Origin: JAVBQO01 sp031548885
GTDB lineage: Bacteria; Patescibacteriota; Saccharimonadia; Saccharimonadales; Saccharimonadaceae
DNA length: 64,000 bases
Direction: 5' to 3'
NCBI GenBank assembly: GCA_031548885.1
Contig: JAVBQO010000004.1
Coordinates: forward strand, 36,430-100,429
A model generated the notes under the pieces. It saw only the letters and a list, made by a program, of their open reading frames with translations, was not told where the DNA came from and made no database searches. Made by a program: the position numbers and the translations under genes. Below, piece after piece: positions 24,804 to 33,088 of the stretch. Position 1 is the stretch's first letter, and every line of letters begins with the position of its first letter.

Positions 24804-25502
24804 CTACTTTTTATTCCGCTCTTTCCGCTTTGCGAAAAACACGTCAAAATTCTGTTTGATAGCTTTTCGCGATTTCGGATCCTTCAAGATGTGGATCGCT
24901 GGCGGTGCGATCGAAATCAACAATATGATGATAATCGCTGGCAGCAGAACTTGGTCAATTCCAAGTCCGATTGACGTAAACCACGCGCCCAAAAAATATC
25001 CGGCCAACGTGATGCCGCCCGCCCACAATGCGCCGCCGACCAAGTTGTAAGCGATAAAATTTCGATAATGCATTTTGCTAATGCCGGCGACGATTGGCGC
25101 GAATGTGCGAATAATCGGAATGAACCGCGCGATTATAATGGTTTTGCCGCCGTGCTTTTCATAAAAAGCTTCGGCTTTTCGCAAGTTGTCGACGCTAAAT
25201 AACATTGATTCTTTGCGGTGAAACAGCCGCCGACCGACACGGTGTCCGAACGTGTAGCCGACCGAATCTCCGGCCACTGCCGCGACGAACAGAATAACCG
25301 CTAGCCACCAAATATTGAATTCCAAAACGCCTTGCGAAACCAAAAATCCGGCGGTAAAAATCAACGAATCGCCCGGCAGAAAGAATCCGATTAACAAACC
25401 GCTCTCGGCGAAAATGATCGCCGCCACCAGAATTACGCCGCCCCACTTGATCAAGCCCTCGATATCAAATCCAAATAAAGCCAACTGTTCTAATCCAAAC
25501 AT
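24804..25502 (-). CDS. DedA-family membrane protein
   Basis: About 232 residues with several membrane helices. DedA hallmarks are FAESGLLIGFFLPGDSLIFTAGF (near 32-54), GDSVGYTFGHRVGRRLF, and the amphipathic block FYEKHGGKTIIIARFIPIIRTFAPIVAG with its conserved Arg and Pro. Family members are linked to lipid-carrier (undecaprenyl phosphate) flipping and membrane potential. I chose ATG 25502 because TAAAAT (25510-25515 on the minus strand) ends 7 nt upstream. Longer starts would lie inside the promoter. It is divergent from the bL25 gene. Confidence 0.92.
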   Translation of the reverse strand: MFGLEQLALFGFDIEGLIKWGGVILVAAIIFAESGLLIGFFLPGDSLIFTAGFLVSQGVLEFNIWWLAVILFVAAVAGDSVGYTFGHRVGRRLFHRKESMLFSVDNLRKAEAFYEKHGGKTIIIARFIPIIRTFAPIVAGISKMHYRNFIAYNLVGGALWAGGITLAGYFLGAWFTSIGLGIDQVLLPAIIIILLISIAPPAIHILKDPKSRKAIKQNFDVFFAKRKERNKK

Positions 25503-25565
25503 ACGTTCCATTTTAGCACGCACCGCGCCAAGTGGTATAATAGAAACAATTAATGGGAGAATTGT

Positions 25566-26234
25566 ATGAAAAGCGACCGAATTACATTAAATGTCGACAA
25601 ACGCGAAGTCAGCGGTAAAAAAGTTGCGCAGTTGCGAAAACAAGGCATCGTTCCGGCTGTCGTCTACGGTGCGGATTTCGCGCCAGAATCAGTCCAGGCT
25701 GGCGCCGTTGCGATGAACAGAGTCGTCGCCGAAGCTGGCACACACACGCCGGTGGAATTGGAAATTGGCGGCAAAAAACAAACCGCCATCATCAAAAACG
25801 TCGAAATCGACCACGTGCGCAACCAAATCCAACACGTGTCGTTCCAGGCGGTCAGCAAAAACGAAATCATCACCACCGAGGTTCCGATTGTAATCGTTGG
25901 CGAAGATGAATCAGAAGCACAAAAAGCTGGCCTGGTAATTCTGCAGGCAATCGAAAAATTGGAAGTCAAGGCCAAACCAGGCGATTTGCCAGAGGCGCTG
26001 GAAGTTTCCGCCAAAGATTTGAAAGAGCACGGCGACAAGCTGACCGTGGCGGACTTGACGATTCCAAGCGGCGTCGAATTGCTAGAGGAAGACGAAGAAT
26101 TGACCATCGCTAGCGTGTACGAGCCGAGCGCTTTGGCTGCTGCCAACGAACGGGCTGACGAAGAAGGCGAAGCCACAGCTGAGGACGCTGAAGAAGTTCC
26201 GGCTGAAAACGGCGGTGAAGAGGCGAAAGAGTAA
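25566..26234 (+). CDS. rplY: 50S ribosomal protein bL25 (CTC form)
   Basis: 222 residues with the N-terminal 5S-rRNA-binding bL25 domain (LNVDKREVSGKKVAQLRKQGIVPAVVYG) and the longer CTC beta domain (TTEVPIVIVGEDES through VADLTIPSGVELLEEDEELTIASV). A 40-residue Glu/Ala-rich acidic tail ends it. The CTC form is a ribosomal and general stress protein in many bacteria. GGGAGA upstream of the ATG provides a ribosome-binding site, and TATAAT lies about 30 nt upstream, so this gene has a real leader. It ends at a bidirectional terminator. Confidence 0.95.
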   Translation: MKSDRITLNVDKREVSGKKVAQLRKQGIVPAVVYGADFAPESVQAGAVAMNRVVAEAGTHTPVELEIGGKKQTAIIKNVEIDHVRNQIQHVSFQAVSKNEIITTEVPIVIVGEDESEAQKAGLVILQAIEKLEVKAKPGDLPEALEVSAKDLKEHGDKLTVADLTIPSGVELLEEDEELTIASVYEPSALAAANERADEEGEATAEDAEEVPAENGGEEAKE

Positions 26235-26243
26235 TTTGCGGTG

Positions 26244-26295
26244 TTTTCGCAATCAAAATCCCGGCATAATACTGGGGTTCTGATTGCGAAATTTT
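26244..26295. terminator. Bidirectional terminator built from an inverted pair of the genome octamer
   Basis: TTTCGCAATCA (26245-26255) and TGATTGCGAAA (26281-26291) are perfectly complementary. An inner AATCCC/GGGGTT stem extends the hairpin. T runs flank both ends. It lies between the convergent bL25 and ABC-transporter genes, and both arms contain TTGCGAAA or its complement. Confidence 0.75.
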
Positions 26296-28069
26296 AGTTC
26301 AGCGCTCCAGTCTGCCGATTCCATAACTTCGCATAACTACCGTTTTTCGCAAGCAATTTTTTGTGCGAACCATCCTCGACGATTTCGCCGTGATCCAAAA
26401 CGATAATTCGATCGAGTTCCGCAACGGTCGACAATCGGTGGGCGATGACGATCGACGTGCGGTTTTTCATCAATCGCTCCAATGCTTCCTGGATCAATTT
26501 TTCGCTTTCCGTGTCGAGCGCGGAGGTTGCTTCGTCCAAAACCAAAATTGGCGCGTTTTTCAAAATTGCGCGAGCAATTGCAATGCGTTGGCGCTGGCCG
26601 CCGGATAATTTGACGCCGCGCTCGCCGCATAATGTGTCGAAGTCACCAGGCAGTTTCTCGATGAATTCCAGCGCGTTGGCTTGTCGCGCAGCTTCGCGAA
26701 TTTCGTCGTCGGTTGCGTCAGGTCGACCATAGGCGATATTATCGCGCAAACTACGATGAAACAGCATCGGCTCTTGCGGCACGTAGGCGATTTGATTGCG
26801 CAAACTTTCTTGGGTCGCTTTCGTAATGTTTTGTCCGTCGATGTCGATTTCGCCTGCGTTCACATCGGCGAAACGCAGCAGCAATTTCGTCAGGGTAGTT
26901 TTGCCAGATCCGGAACGGCCGACCAAACCAACACGCTGGCCGGCCGGAATTTTCAACGAAAAGTTGGTGAAAACTTTGTCGTTTTCGGTGGCGTCGGCGT
27001 GCCAAAATGTAATGTTACGAAAATTTACCTCGCCCGCCCCTGCTTTTATGTATGTTGCGTTTTTAACATCAGTTATTAAAACAGGTTCGTCCAAAATCTT
27101 TGTCATGGCTTCAGCGTCGCCGAATCCCCTGTTTAGATTTCTGAGAATCCGCGTGAAACCCCAAATTTGATTGATTAGTTGAAAGCTATATGTGATTGCC
27201 AGAACAAGGGTGCCGATTTGGACATGGAACCAGCCCTGGCCGCCGACTAACACGACGACCAAAATGATGTTAATCGCGACGATCAGGGCAGAAAAAAGCA
27301 TATCGCGCAATGTTACGGCACGAATAACTTTCTCGGAGATTTGACGTGATGTTGTGTTAAAGTTCGCAAACCGGCGACGCTCTAGTGATTCGCGCCCGTA
27401 ACTTTTGACCGCAACAACGTTGGAAATGCTGTCGGCTAATTGTCCCGACAATTTGTTTTGTGCAGCGGCTTCTTGTTTGTTGAGTTTACGAATTCGTGCA
27501 AAACTGAACCACGAAAGTGTCAAATACGCGACAGTCAAGATCGCTAGCGCTAACGAAAACAGTGGCAGCTGCGGTCCTAAAATTGCGAAAATAAAAATTA
27601 AACTGCTGATGAGCGGAATAATTTCATATGTCGACGAATCGGCCATGCGAACGTATGCACCGCTAAATTTATTGACTTGCGAAACCAACGAACCGCCAAA
27701 ACGATTATTGTGAAAATGCATTGACTGCGAAACCAGCGTATTGAACGATTGCTTGTTGAGCGCGTAAACAATGCGCGCTTCCAGTTTCCATTCAAGATAA
27801 ACCACCAAACGCCAAAACACTAACGTTCCAAGCGCAATTGATGCCACATAGGTAAGTACGTACGGCGCAAATTGCCCCCATAACTGATCGAGCGGGATCG
27901 TCTCGGCGGTTAGTTTGTTGATAATCTGCGAAATGATAAATGGACCAGCGTAAGTGTTGAAAAACACTGCGATCGGGATCAAAATAATCAGTGGTAACGA
28001 TAACTTCCAATTTCGTCGCACTTCTCGCCAATAATAATGCAGTGTACGTTTGGCGGTTGATTGCGCCAT
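26294..28069 (-). CDS. ABC exporter, fused permease and ATPase
   Basis: 591 residues: a six-helix ABC_membrane domain (about 25-310) and a C-terminal ATPase. Walker A is GLVGRSGSGKTT (near 387), the Q-loop YVPQEPMLF, the signature LSGGQRQR, Walker B ILVLDEATS, and the H-loop IAHRLS. This is the MsbA/multidrug half-transporter layout. It would act as a homodimer to export lipids, drugs or peptides, and the substrate is unknown. An AGGTGAGG ribosome-binding site precedes the ATG. The intergenic region to gpsA holds an inverted repeat GACGATC/GATCGTC (28105-28130) that may be an operator. Confidence 0.93.
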   Translation of the reverse strand: MAQSTAKRTLHYYWREVRRNWKLSLPLIILIPIAVFFNTYAGPFIISQIINKLTAETIPLDQLWGQFAPYVLTYVASIALGTLVFWRLVVYLEWKLEARIVYALNKQSFNTLVSQSMHFHNNRFGGSLVSQVNKFSGAYVRMADSSTYEIIPLISSLIFIFAILGPQLPLFSLALAILTVAYLTLSWFSFARIRKLNKQEAAAQNKLSGQLADSISNVVAVKSYGRESLERRRFANFNTTSRQISEKVIRAVTLRDMLFSALIVAINIILVVVLVGGQGWFHVQIGTLVLAITYSFQLINQIWGFTRILRNLNRGFGDAEAMTKILDEPVLITDVKNATYIKAGAGEVNFRNITFWHADATENDKVFTNFSLKIPAGQRVGLVGRSGSGKTTLTKLLLRFADVNAGEIDIDGQNITKATQESLRNQIAYVPQEPMLFHRSLRDNIAYGRPDATDDEIREAARQANALEFIEKLPGDFDTLCGERGVKLSGGQRQRIAIARAILKNAPILVLDEATSALDTESEKLIQEALERLMKNRTSIVIAHRLSTVAELDRIIVLDHGEIVEDGSHKKLLAKNGSYAKLWNRQTGALN

Positions 28070-28173
28070 AAAACCTCACCTTGATTAGAGTTTTCGTGAT
28101 AGCGGACGATCTGTTATCCAGAGGATCGTCATATTGCGAACCATTCTACGCGCATTGTGATAAAATGTAAACA

Positions 28174-29124
28174 ATGAAAGAGGGGGTAATCAAACAGATT
28201 TCCGCTGCCGTGATCGGTGCGGGTGCGTGGGGGAAAGTTTTCGCGCAGATTTTGATCGATTCTGGCTGGGCGGTTCATCTGTGGAGTCGCGAAGTTGGCG
28301 AAATTCAGGATTTGCCGTACGGCACGCTCGACATGCGAAAAGCAGTCGACGGCAAAGATCTGGTTGTTTTGGCTGTGCCGTGCGGCGCGTTCCGGTCGGT
28401 TTTGCCGGAATTGAAACAGTTCGATTTGACGAATACCGCGCTATTGTCGCTAGCAAAAGGCATCGAAACCGAAACGTTGAAACGCCCGAGCGAAATCGTG
28501 AAGGAAATTCTGGGCGAAGTAAATATCGCGGTTTTGTCGGGGCCGAATCTAGCGGCTGAACTTTTGCAGAAATTGCCTGCGATTAGCGTTGTTGGCAGCA
28601 AAAATCCGGAAATTGCCAAATTTCTGGCCGACCAGATTTCGAATAAGTATTTTCATGTTCGCGCCAGCGGCGACGTGGCGGGTTTGGAAATTGCCGGAAC
28701 TTACAAAAATATTTTGGCGATCGCGATTGGTTTGGTGCGCGGCGCCGGCAAAGGCGAAAATTTGGCGGCAGCCGTGACGGTTGCCGGATTGAAAGAAATG
28801 CTTGGTTTGGCGCTGAAATCCGGCGGTCAAATCGCTACAATTTACGGTCCGGCTGGTATCGGCGATCTGGTGGCGACCAGCAGTTCCGGCTATTCGCGAA
28901 ATTACTCGCTCGGCCGATTGATCGCGCAAAAAGATTCGGTTGAAAAAGCCATGGAAGCGGCGCATCAAACGATCGAAGGTGTGAAATCCACGGAGTCTAT
29001 TGTGAAATTGGGCGAAACTTTGGACGTCAGAATGCCAATCGCGAAAATTATTGCCGACATGCTGGCCGGGAAATTGACGGCAAAGCGGGCGATTACGGCG
29101 ATTGCGAAAACGGCTTTGAAGTGA
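28174..29124 (+). CDS. gpsA: Glycerol-3-phosphate dehydrogenase [NAD(P)+]
   Basis: 316 residues. The dinucleotide-binding GAGAWGKVFAQIL motif lies at 16-28. The pattern continues with LVVLAVPCGAFRSVL, LSLAKGIE, VLSGPNLA and the catalytic Lys in IAGTYKNILAIA. The C-terminal helical domain contains GPAGIGDLVATSSSGYSRNYSLGR. It reduces dihydroxyacetone phosphate to sn-glycerol-3-phosphate, the bacterial phospholipid precursor, which is consistent with the CDP-alcohol phosphotransferase-like genes elsewhere in the window. Leaderless (TAAAAT, 7 nt). Confidence 0.96.
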   Translation: MKEGVIKQISAAVIGAGAWGKVFAQILIDSGWAVHLWSREVGEIQDLPYGTLDMRKAVDGKDLVVLAVPCGAFRSVLPELKQFDLTNTALLSLAKGIETETLKRPSEIVKEILGEVNIAVLSGPNLAAELLQKLPAISVVGSKNPEIAKFLADQISNKYFHVRASGDVAGLEIAGTYKNILAIAIGLVRGAGKGENLAAAVTVAGLKEMLGLALKSGGQIATIYGPAGIGDLVATSSSGYSRNYSLGRLIAQKDSVEKAMEAAHQTIEGVKSTESIVKLGETLDVRMPIAKIIADMLAGKLTAKRAITAIAKTALK

Positions 29125-29167
29125 TTCAGAATTTCGCATGATCTGCGAAGTGAACTATAATTAATGT

Positions 29168-30607
29168 GTGAACGCGAAACTTTCCGCGAAATTGAAAATG
29201 TTGCCGTCGTCATCCGGTGTCTATTTTCATAAATCCGCGAACGGTGAAATCATTTATGTCGGCAAAGCGGCGGTGCTAAAAAACCGCGTTCGCCAATATT
29301 TCCAAAGCAAGCGCGACATGGACGCGAAAACCTTGGCGTTGGTTGCCGAAATCGACGATACCGATTGGATCGAAACGGAAAGCGAAATCGACGCGCTGTT
29401 TCTGGAAAGCGAAATGATCAAACGTTACATGCCGCGCTACAACATTTTGCTGCGCGACGACAAATCACAATTGTTCGTGCGAATCGACATGAAATCCGCT
29501 GTGCCGACCGTGACGACGACGCGCAATCCGGCCGATGATAACGCGGAATATTTTGGTCCATTTTATAATGGATTCGCAGTCAAAAAATCGCTGCGATATT
29601 TGCGAAAAGCTTTTCCGTATTACACGAAACAAGTGCCGAAAAAACCGGATTTGGATTATCATTTGGGATTGACGCCGGGGATTGAGGCTGGCGCGAAAAC
29701 GTCCGCAGAATATAAAAAAGATTTGCGAAAATTAATTCGATATTTACGCGGCGAGCGAAAAACGTTGCAACGCGAAATTCAAAATGATATGAAAATTGCA
29801 GCCGCGAATCACGATTTTGAATCGGCGGCGCATTTTCGCAATCAACTGCGCGACATGTCGGAATTGCAACGTCAAATTGTTTTTGGTCGCGAAGAATTCC
29901 TCGATATTTCAAAAGACAAAGCGCTGGACGGTTTGCGAGAATTGCTGAATTTGGAGAAAATTCCGCGCCGTATCGAAGGTTACGATATTTCGCACATGAG
30001 CGGCACAAACAACGTCGCGTCGATGGTTGTGGCGACGAACGGCGTGGCGGACAAGCGCGAATATCGCAAGTTTCGGCTTTCCGATAAAAACGATGATTAT
30101 GCGCATATGCGCGAAACAATTTTGCGTCGGCTAAAACATTTGAAGGATTGGGGGCGACCGGATTTGATCGTGATTGACGGCGGAATTGGGCAACTCGGCG
30201 CGGTGGCAGATTTGTTGAAAGCGGAGAATATTCCGTATATTGGGCGCAATAAATCGGGCGATCATTCGCGAAATGCGCGGATGCAAATTGTGATTCCCCA
30301 AAACGATGACGATTCTGAAAATTATCGTATGGTTGAACTTGCGAGCGACGATCATATTGCGAAATTGATTGCGCGGCTCGACGACGAAGCGCATCGGTTC
30401 GCGGTCAGTTATCACACGACATTGAAACGCGCCGGGCAAACGAAAAATGCGTTGGAGGAAATTCCGGGGATTGGGCCGGAGACGCGTAAAAAACTTTTGC
30501 GAAAATTCGGCAGTTTGACGGGCGTGAAAAATGCTTCGCAAAGTGAAATCGCGCAAATTATTGGCGACGCAAAAGCGAGAATTATAAAACAACATTTGGG
30601 GGAATGA
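29168..30607 (+). CDS. uvrC: Excinuclease ABC subunit C, short form
   Basis: 479 residues versus about 610 in E. coli. The GIY-YIG nuclease domain is present (SGVYFHKSANGEIIYVGKAAVLKNRVRQY). A UVR helix pair follows near 205-235, then an RNase H-like domain (GYDISHMSGTNNVASMVV, LIVIDGGIGQLGAV), and a HhH region near the end (IPGIGPETRKKLLRKFGSL). UvrC makes both incisions in nucleotide excision repair. The leaderless GTG start is fixed by TATAAT 6 nt upstream. It overlaps the next gene by 4 nt. Confidence 0.95.
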   Translation: MNAKLSAKLKMLPSSSGVYFHKSANGEIIYVGKAAVLKNRVRQYFQSKRDMDAKTLALVAEIDDTDWIETESEIDALFLESEMIKRYMPRYNILLRDDKSQLFVRIDMKSAVPTVTTTRNPADDNAEYFGPFYNGFAVKKSLRYLRKAFPYYTKQVPKKPDLDYHLGLTPGIEAGAKTSAEYKKDLRKLIRYLRGERKTLQREIQNDMKIAAANHDFESAAHFRNQLRDMSELQRQIVFGREEFLDISKDKALDGLRELLNLEKIPRRIEGYDISHMSGTNNVASMVVATNGVADKREYRKFRLSDKNDDYAHMRETILRRLKHLKDWGRPDLIVIDGGIGQLGAVADLLKAENIPYIGRNKSGDHSRNARMQIVIPQNDDDSENYRMVELASDDHIAKLIARLDDEAHRFAVSYHTTLKRAGQTKNALEEIPGIGPETRKKLLRKFGSLTGVKNASQSEIAQIIGDAKARIIKQHLGE

Positions 30608-30954
30608 TGAAAAAGATAACAGACGACTATGAAGTCAAAAATGACGATGACGCGACGAAATTATTTATTGAAGCGATAAAGTTTCGCGACGATCAAAAAA
30701 ATATGTCGGCCGATATCGCACGTTACGTTTTTGCCCAAACGCAGCCTGCGAAAATCGGTTTTGAATTGCGAAAAGATCTGAGTGATTTGCGATATGAGTT
30801 CACGGCTCTTGAAGCCCCAGGCTGGCCGCCGGGGTGGCCGAATATGAATGAAATGTCACCAGAAAAGTACGATGATTTTTTGTGGGATAGGTTGCTAAAT
30901 TTAGTGGTTCAGGCAAAAGAAAGAGGACAGTTTGGCGACGTGTCCAGGTCGTAA
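30604..30954 (+). CDS. Hypothetical protein, 116 aa, coupled to uvrC
   Basis: I do not recognise the family. The protein is soluble, acidic and mostly helical, with an aromatic/Pro motif EAPGWPPGWPNM near residue 77. Its ATG overlaps the uvrC stop (ATGA), so translation is probably coupled. No metal ligands, signal or nucleotide motifs are visible. It contains one TTGCGAAA and has native-like composition. Confidence 0.6.
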   Translation: MMKKITDDYEVKNDDDATKLFIEAIKFRDDQKNMSADIARYVFAQTQPAKIGFELRKDLSDLRYEFTALEAPGWPPGWPNMNEMSPEKYDDFLWDRLLNLVVQAKERGQFGDVSRS

Positions 30955-30957
30955 ATC

Positions 30958-31197
30958 TCAGTAGACGCCGCGCACGGCGAGCGACTCAAAGCTGAATCGA
31001 TCGTCGATCATGACGATGCCACCCTCACTCGCCGGCTTGCGCCAGTAGTGGATGTTGACACCGTCGTTCGACACGACGTGGCCGTGGCCGTAGCTGTCGG
31101 GGAGCATCGAGCCTCCGCAGAAGAACTCGAAGCGTTCGTTGCGGCCGGTCGCGCCTCGGACAACCTTGATCGGCTGTCCGTCGAAGTAGCCGTCCAT
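30958..31197 (-). CDS. Small protein of unknown function, 79 aa
   Basis: I recognise no family. The sequence is beta-rich (MDGYFDGQPIKVVRGATGRNERFEFFCGG, GHVVSNDGVNIHYWRK), with one Cys and several aromatics. It ends 4 bp from the convergent gene. The ATG at 31197 has GGAA about 10 nt upstream. An ATG at 31227 is also in frame. The promoter at 31240-31267 supports expression. Codon choice (CTC, GTC, CGG, AAG) differs clearly from the AAA/GCG/TTG-rich neighbours and resembles the minus-strand genes at 9855 and 44615, suggesting foreign origin. Confidence 0.5.
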   Translation of the reverse strand: MDGYFDGQPIKVVRGATGRNERFEFFCGGSMLPDSYGHGHVVSNDGVNIHYWRKPASEGGIVMIDDRFSFESLAVRGVY

Positions 31198-31239
31198 AGC
31201 TACATTCCAATCTACTCGAGAAACCATCGGGTTGATGGT

Positions 31240-31267
31240 GTAATATCGTTTATACCTTATATGTCAA
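31240..31267 (-). promoter_or_regulatory. Promoter of the 79-aa minus-strand gene
   Basis: TTGACA (31262-31267, minus strand) and TATTAC (31240-31245) are 16 bp apart. It lies back to back with the pepP -10 box (31272-31277), only 4 bp away, so the two promoters may interfere. Confidence 0.6.
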
Positions 31268-31283
31268 GTATTATAATGGTTGT

Positions 31284-32459
31284 ATGAATCAAGATTTTTT
31301 CAAAAATAATCGTGCGAAACTTTGCGACAAATTGGACGACGTGCCAATAATTTTAACTGCGTTTTGCGAAATGCAGCGATCGAACGACGCGTCGTGGAAA
31401 TTCGAACAAGACGCAGATTTTTGGTACATGAGCGGGATTGAAGCGGCCGATTGGCATTTGGTTATCAACGGCGGCGAATCGACGCTGATCGCGCCCGATA
31501 TCGCAGAAGTTTCGCAAATTTTCAATGGCAGTCTGGACGCAATTTCAGCTGGAAAAATCAGCGGCGTCGATCAAATTATTAACGCAAAACAAGGCGCGGA
31601 ATTGATTACAAAACTTGCGAAAAAATCGTCGAAAATCTACACGATTTTGCCTGAAGATTACGATTTCGGATTTGCGAAAAATCCTTCGCAAAATAATTTG
31701 GTGAACGAATTGCGAAACGATTTTGACGAAATTGTCGATTGCCGCGCGGAAATTGCGAAACTTCGTGCGATCAAAACGCGCGAGGAAATCATGATGATGC
31801 GCCGCGCGATAAACTTGACTGCCGCAACATTTTCGCAGGTCAAAAACGAGCTGCAAAATTACGTTTTCGAATACGAAGCGCAAGCCAAATTCAGTTACGA
31901 ATTCGAAAAAGTTGGCGCGACGCACGCCTACGATCCGATCATCGCCAGCGGTGGAAATGCTGTGACATTGCACTACCACGAAAACCGTACCGGAATTGCG
32001 AAAAACGAATTGATCCTGATGGACGTCGGTGCGCGGTACGGGAATTACTCGGCCGATATCACGCGAACGTACGCTGTCGGCGAAGTTTCGCAGCGTGCGA
32101 AAGGCGTGCATTTGGCAGTTTGCGAAGCTCAAACCGAGATCATAAATCTGATAAAACCAGGCGGCGATGTTCGCGAATATTTGGAAAAATCTGACGAAAT
32201 TATGAAAAAATCGATAGCGAAATTGGGATTAAAAGGCGATTTTCGCAAATTCTATCCGCATGCCATTTCGCACGGTTTGGGCATCGACGTGCACGATCCA
32301 CTGGGTCGGCCAAAAACATTTCAGCCCGGCATGATTCTGACGGTTGAGCCGGGAATTTATATCGCGGATGAAAATATCGGCGTGCGTATCGAGGACGATA
32401 TTTTGGTCACCGAAAACGGTTGCGAAAACTTATCCGGTCGACTGCCGCGTGATTTGTGA
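31284..32459 (+). CDS. pepP: Xaa-Pro aminopeptidase (M24)
   Basis: 391 residues with an N-terminal creatinase-like domain (DASWKFEQDADFWYMSGIE) and a pita-bread M24 domain. All five metal ligands are visible: Asp in LMDVGARYG, Asp in YSADITRTY, His in AISHGLGIDVHD, Glu in LTVEPGIYI, and Glu in VRIEDDILVTENG. The enzyme removes N-terminal residues preceding proline and suits a peptide-scavenging lifestyle. Leaderless (TATAAT, 6 nt). It begins a run through the holin-like gene, secG and a peptide-binding protein. Confidence 0.94.
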   Translation: MNQDFFKNNRAKLCDKLDDVPIILTAFCEMQRSNDASWKFEQDADFWYMSGIEAADWHLVINGGESTLIAPDIAEVSQIFNGSLDAISAGKISGVDQIINAKQGAELITKLAKKSSKIYTILPEDYDFGFAKNPSQNNLVNELRNDFDEIVDCRAEIAKLRAIKTREEIMMMRRAINLTAATFSQVKNELQNYVFEYEAQAKFSYEFEKVGATHAYDPIIASGGNAVTLHYHENRTGIAKNELILMDVGARYGNYSADITRTYAVGEVSQRAKGVHLAVCEAQTEIINLIKPGGDVREYLEKSDEIMKKSIAKLGLKGDFRKFYPHAISHGLGIDVHDPLGRPKTFQPGMILTVEPGIYIADENIGVRIEDDILVTENGCENLSGRLPRDL

Positions 32460-32476
32460 TAAAATGGTAGCGATAT

Positions 32477-32860
32477 ATGGGTAAACAATTAGTTGCTTTT
32501 GTTATTCGCTGGCTGTTTTGTTCGCTAGGGCTGTGGATCGTAGTGCGTTTGTTCGGCACGATTGATGTGACGAATGTTGGCATGGCGATCGCGACGTTTT
32601 TGTTCGCCGGGCTGATCTTTTCGCTGATCAACGCGGTATTAAAACCGATTTTGACGGTGCTGTCGTTGCCGTTCGTGGTTGTGACGCTCGGACTTTTCAT
32701 GCTGATCGTGAACGGATTTTTGGTGTGGATTACGATCGTGATTGCGCCGAATCTGGATATGACGTTTGGCTGGGCGATTGTTAGCGGAATCGTCATGAGT
32801 TTGATAAACTATATAATTAGTGGAATTCTAGAGCTTTCAACCAAAGAGGAGGCAAAGTAA
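32477..32860 (+). CDS. YvlD/phage-holin-4-2-like membrane protein
   Basis: 127 residues with four hydrophobic helices. The core GLIFSLINAVLKPILTVLSLPFVVVTLGLF (near 47-76) is typical of the YvlD/DUF360 group, which databases call phage holin family 4-2. In chromosomes these proteins are not lysis holins and their function is unknown. A TAAAAT lies 11 nt before the ATG. The TAA stop shares a base with the secG ATG (TAATG), so the two are coupled. Confidence 0.8.
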   Translation: MGKQLVAFVIRWLFCSLGLWIVVRLFGTIDVTNVGMAIATFLFAGLIFSLINAVLKPILTVLSLPFVVVTLGLFMLIVNGFLVWITIVIAPNLDMTFGWAIVSGIVMSLINYIISGILELSTKEEAK

Positions 32861-33084
32861 TGGATATTGATACGGTTTTGTCGGTAATTACGGTGGTTTC
32901 GGCGGCACTGATGGTGTTGATGATTTTGCTGCAGTCGCGCGGTGCGACGTTGGGTGCTGGGTTTGGCGCGAGCGGCGAATTGTTCACGACTCGCCGTGGT
33001 TTGGAAAAAAACTTGTATGAAACGACGATCGTTTTGGCTGTGATTTTTGTTTTGAGCATTTTGGTCGGACTAATTATCGGCTAG
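32860..33084 (+). CDS. secG: Preprotein translocase subunit SecG
   Basis: 74 residues with two membrane helices separated by the conserved polar loop LLQSRGATLGAGFGASGELFTTRRGLEK. The second helix is ETTIVLAVIFVLSILVGLIIG. SecG assists SecYE translocation. The ATG overlaps the previous stop, and a GAGGAGG ribosome-binding site (32846-32852) lies 7 nt upstream. It is followed after 4 nt by an anchored substrate-binding protein that needs export. Confidence 0.92.
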   Translation: MDIDTVLSVITVVSAALMVLMILLQSRGATLGAGFGASGELFTTRRGLEKNLYETTIVLAVIFVLSILVGLIIG

Positions 33085-33088
33085 AAAA

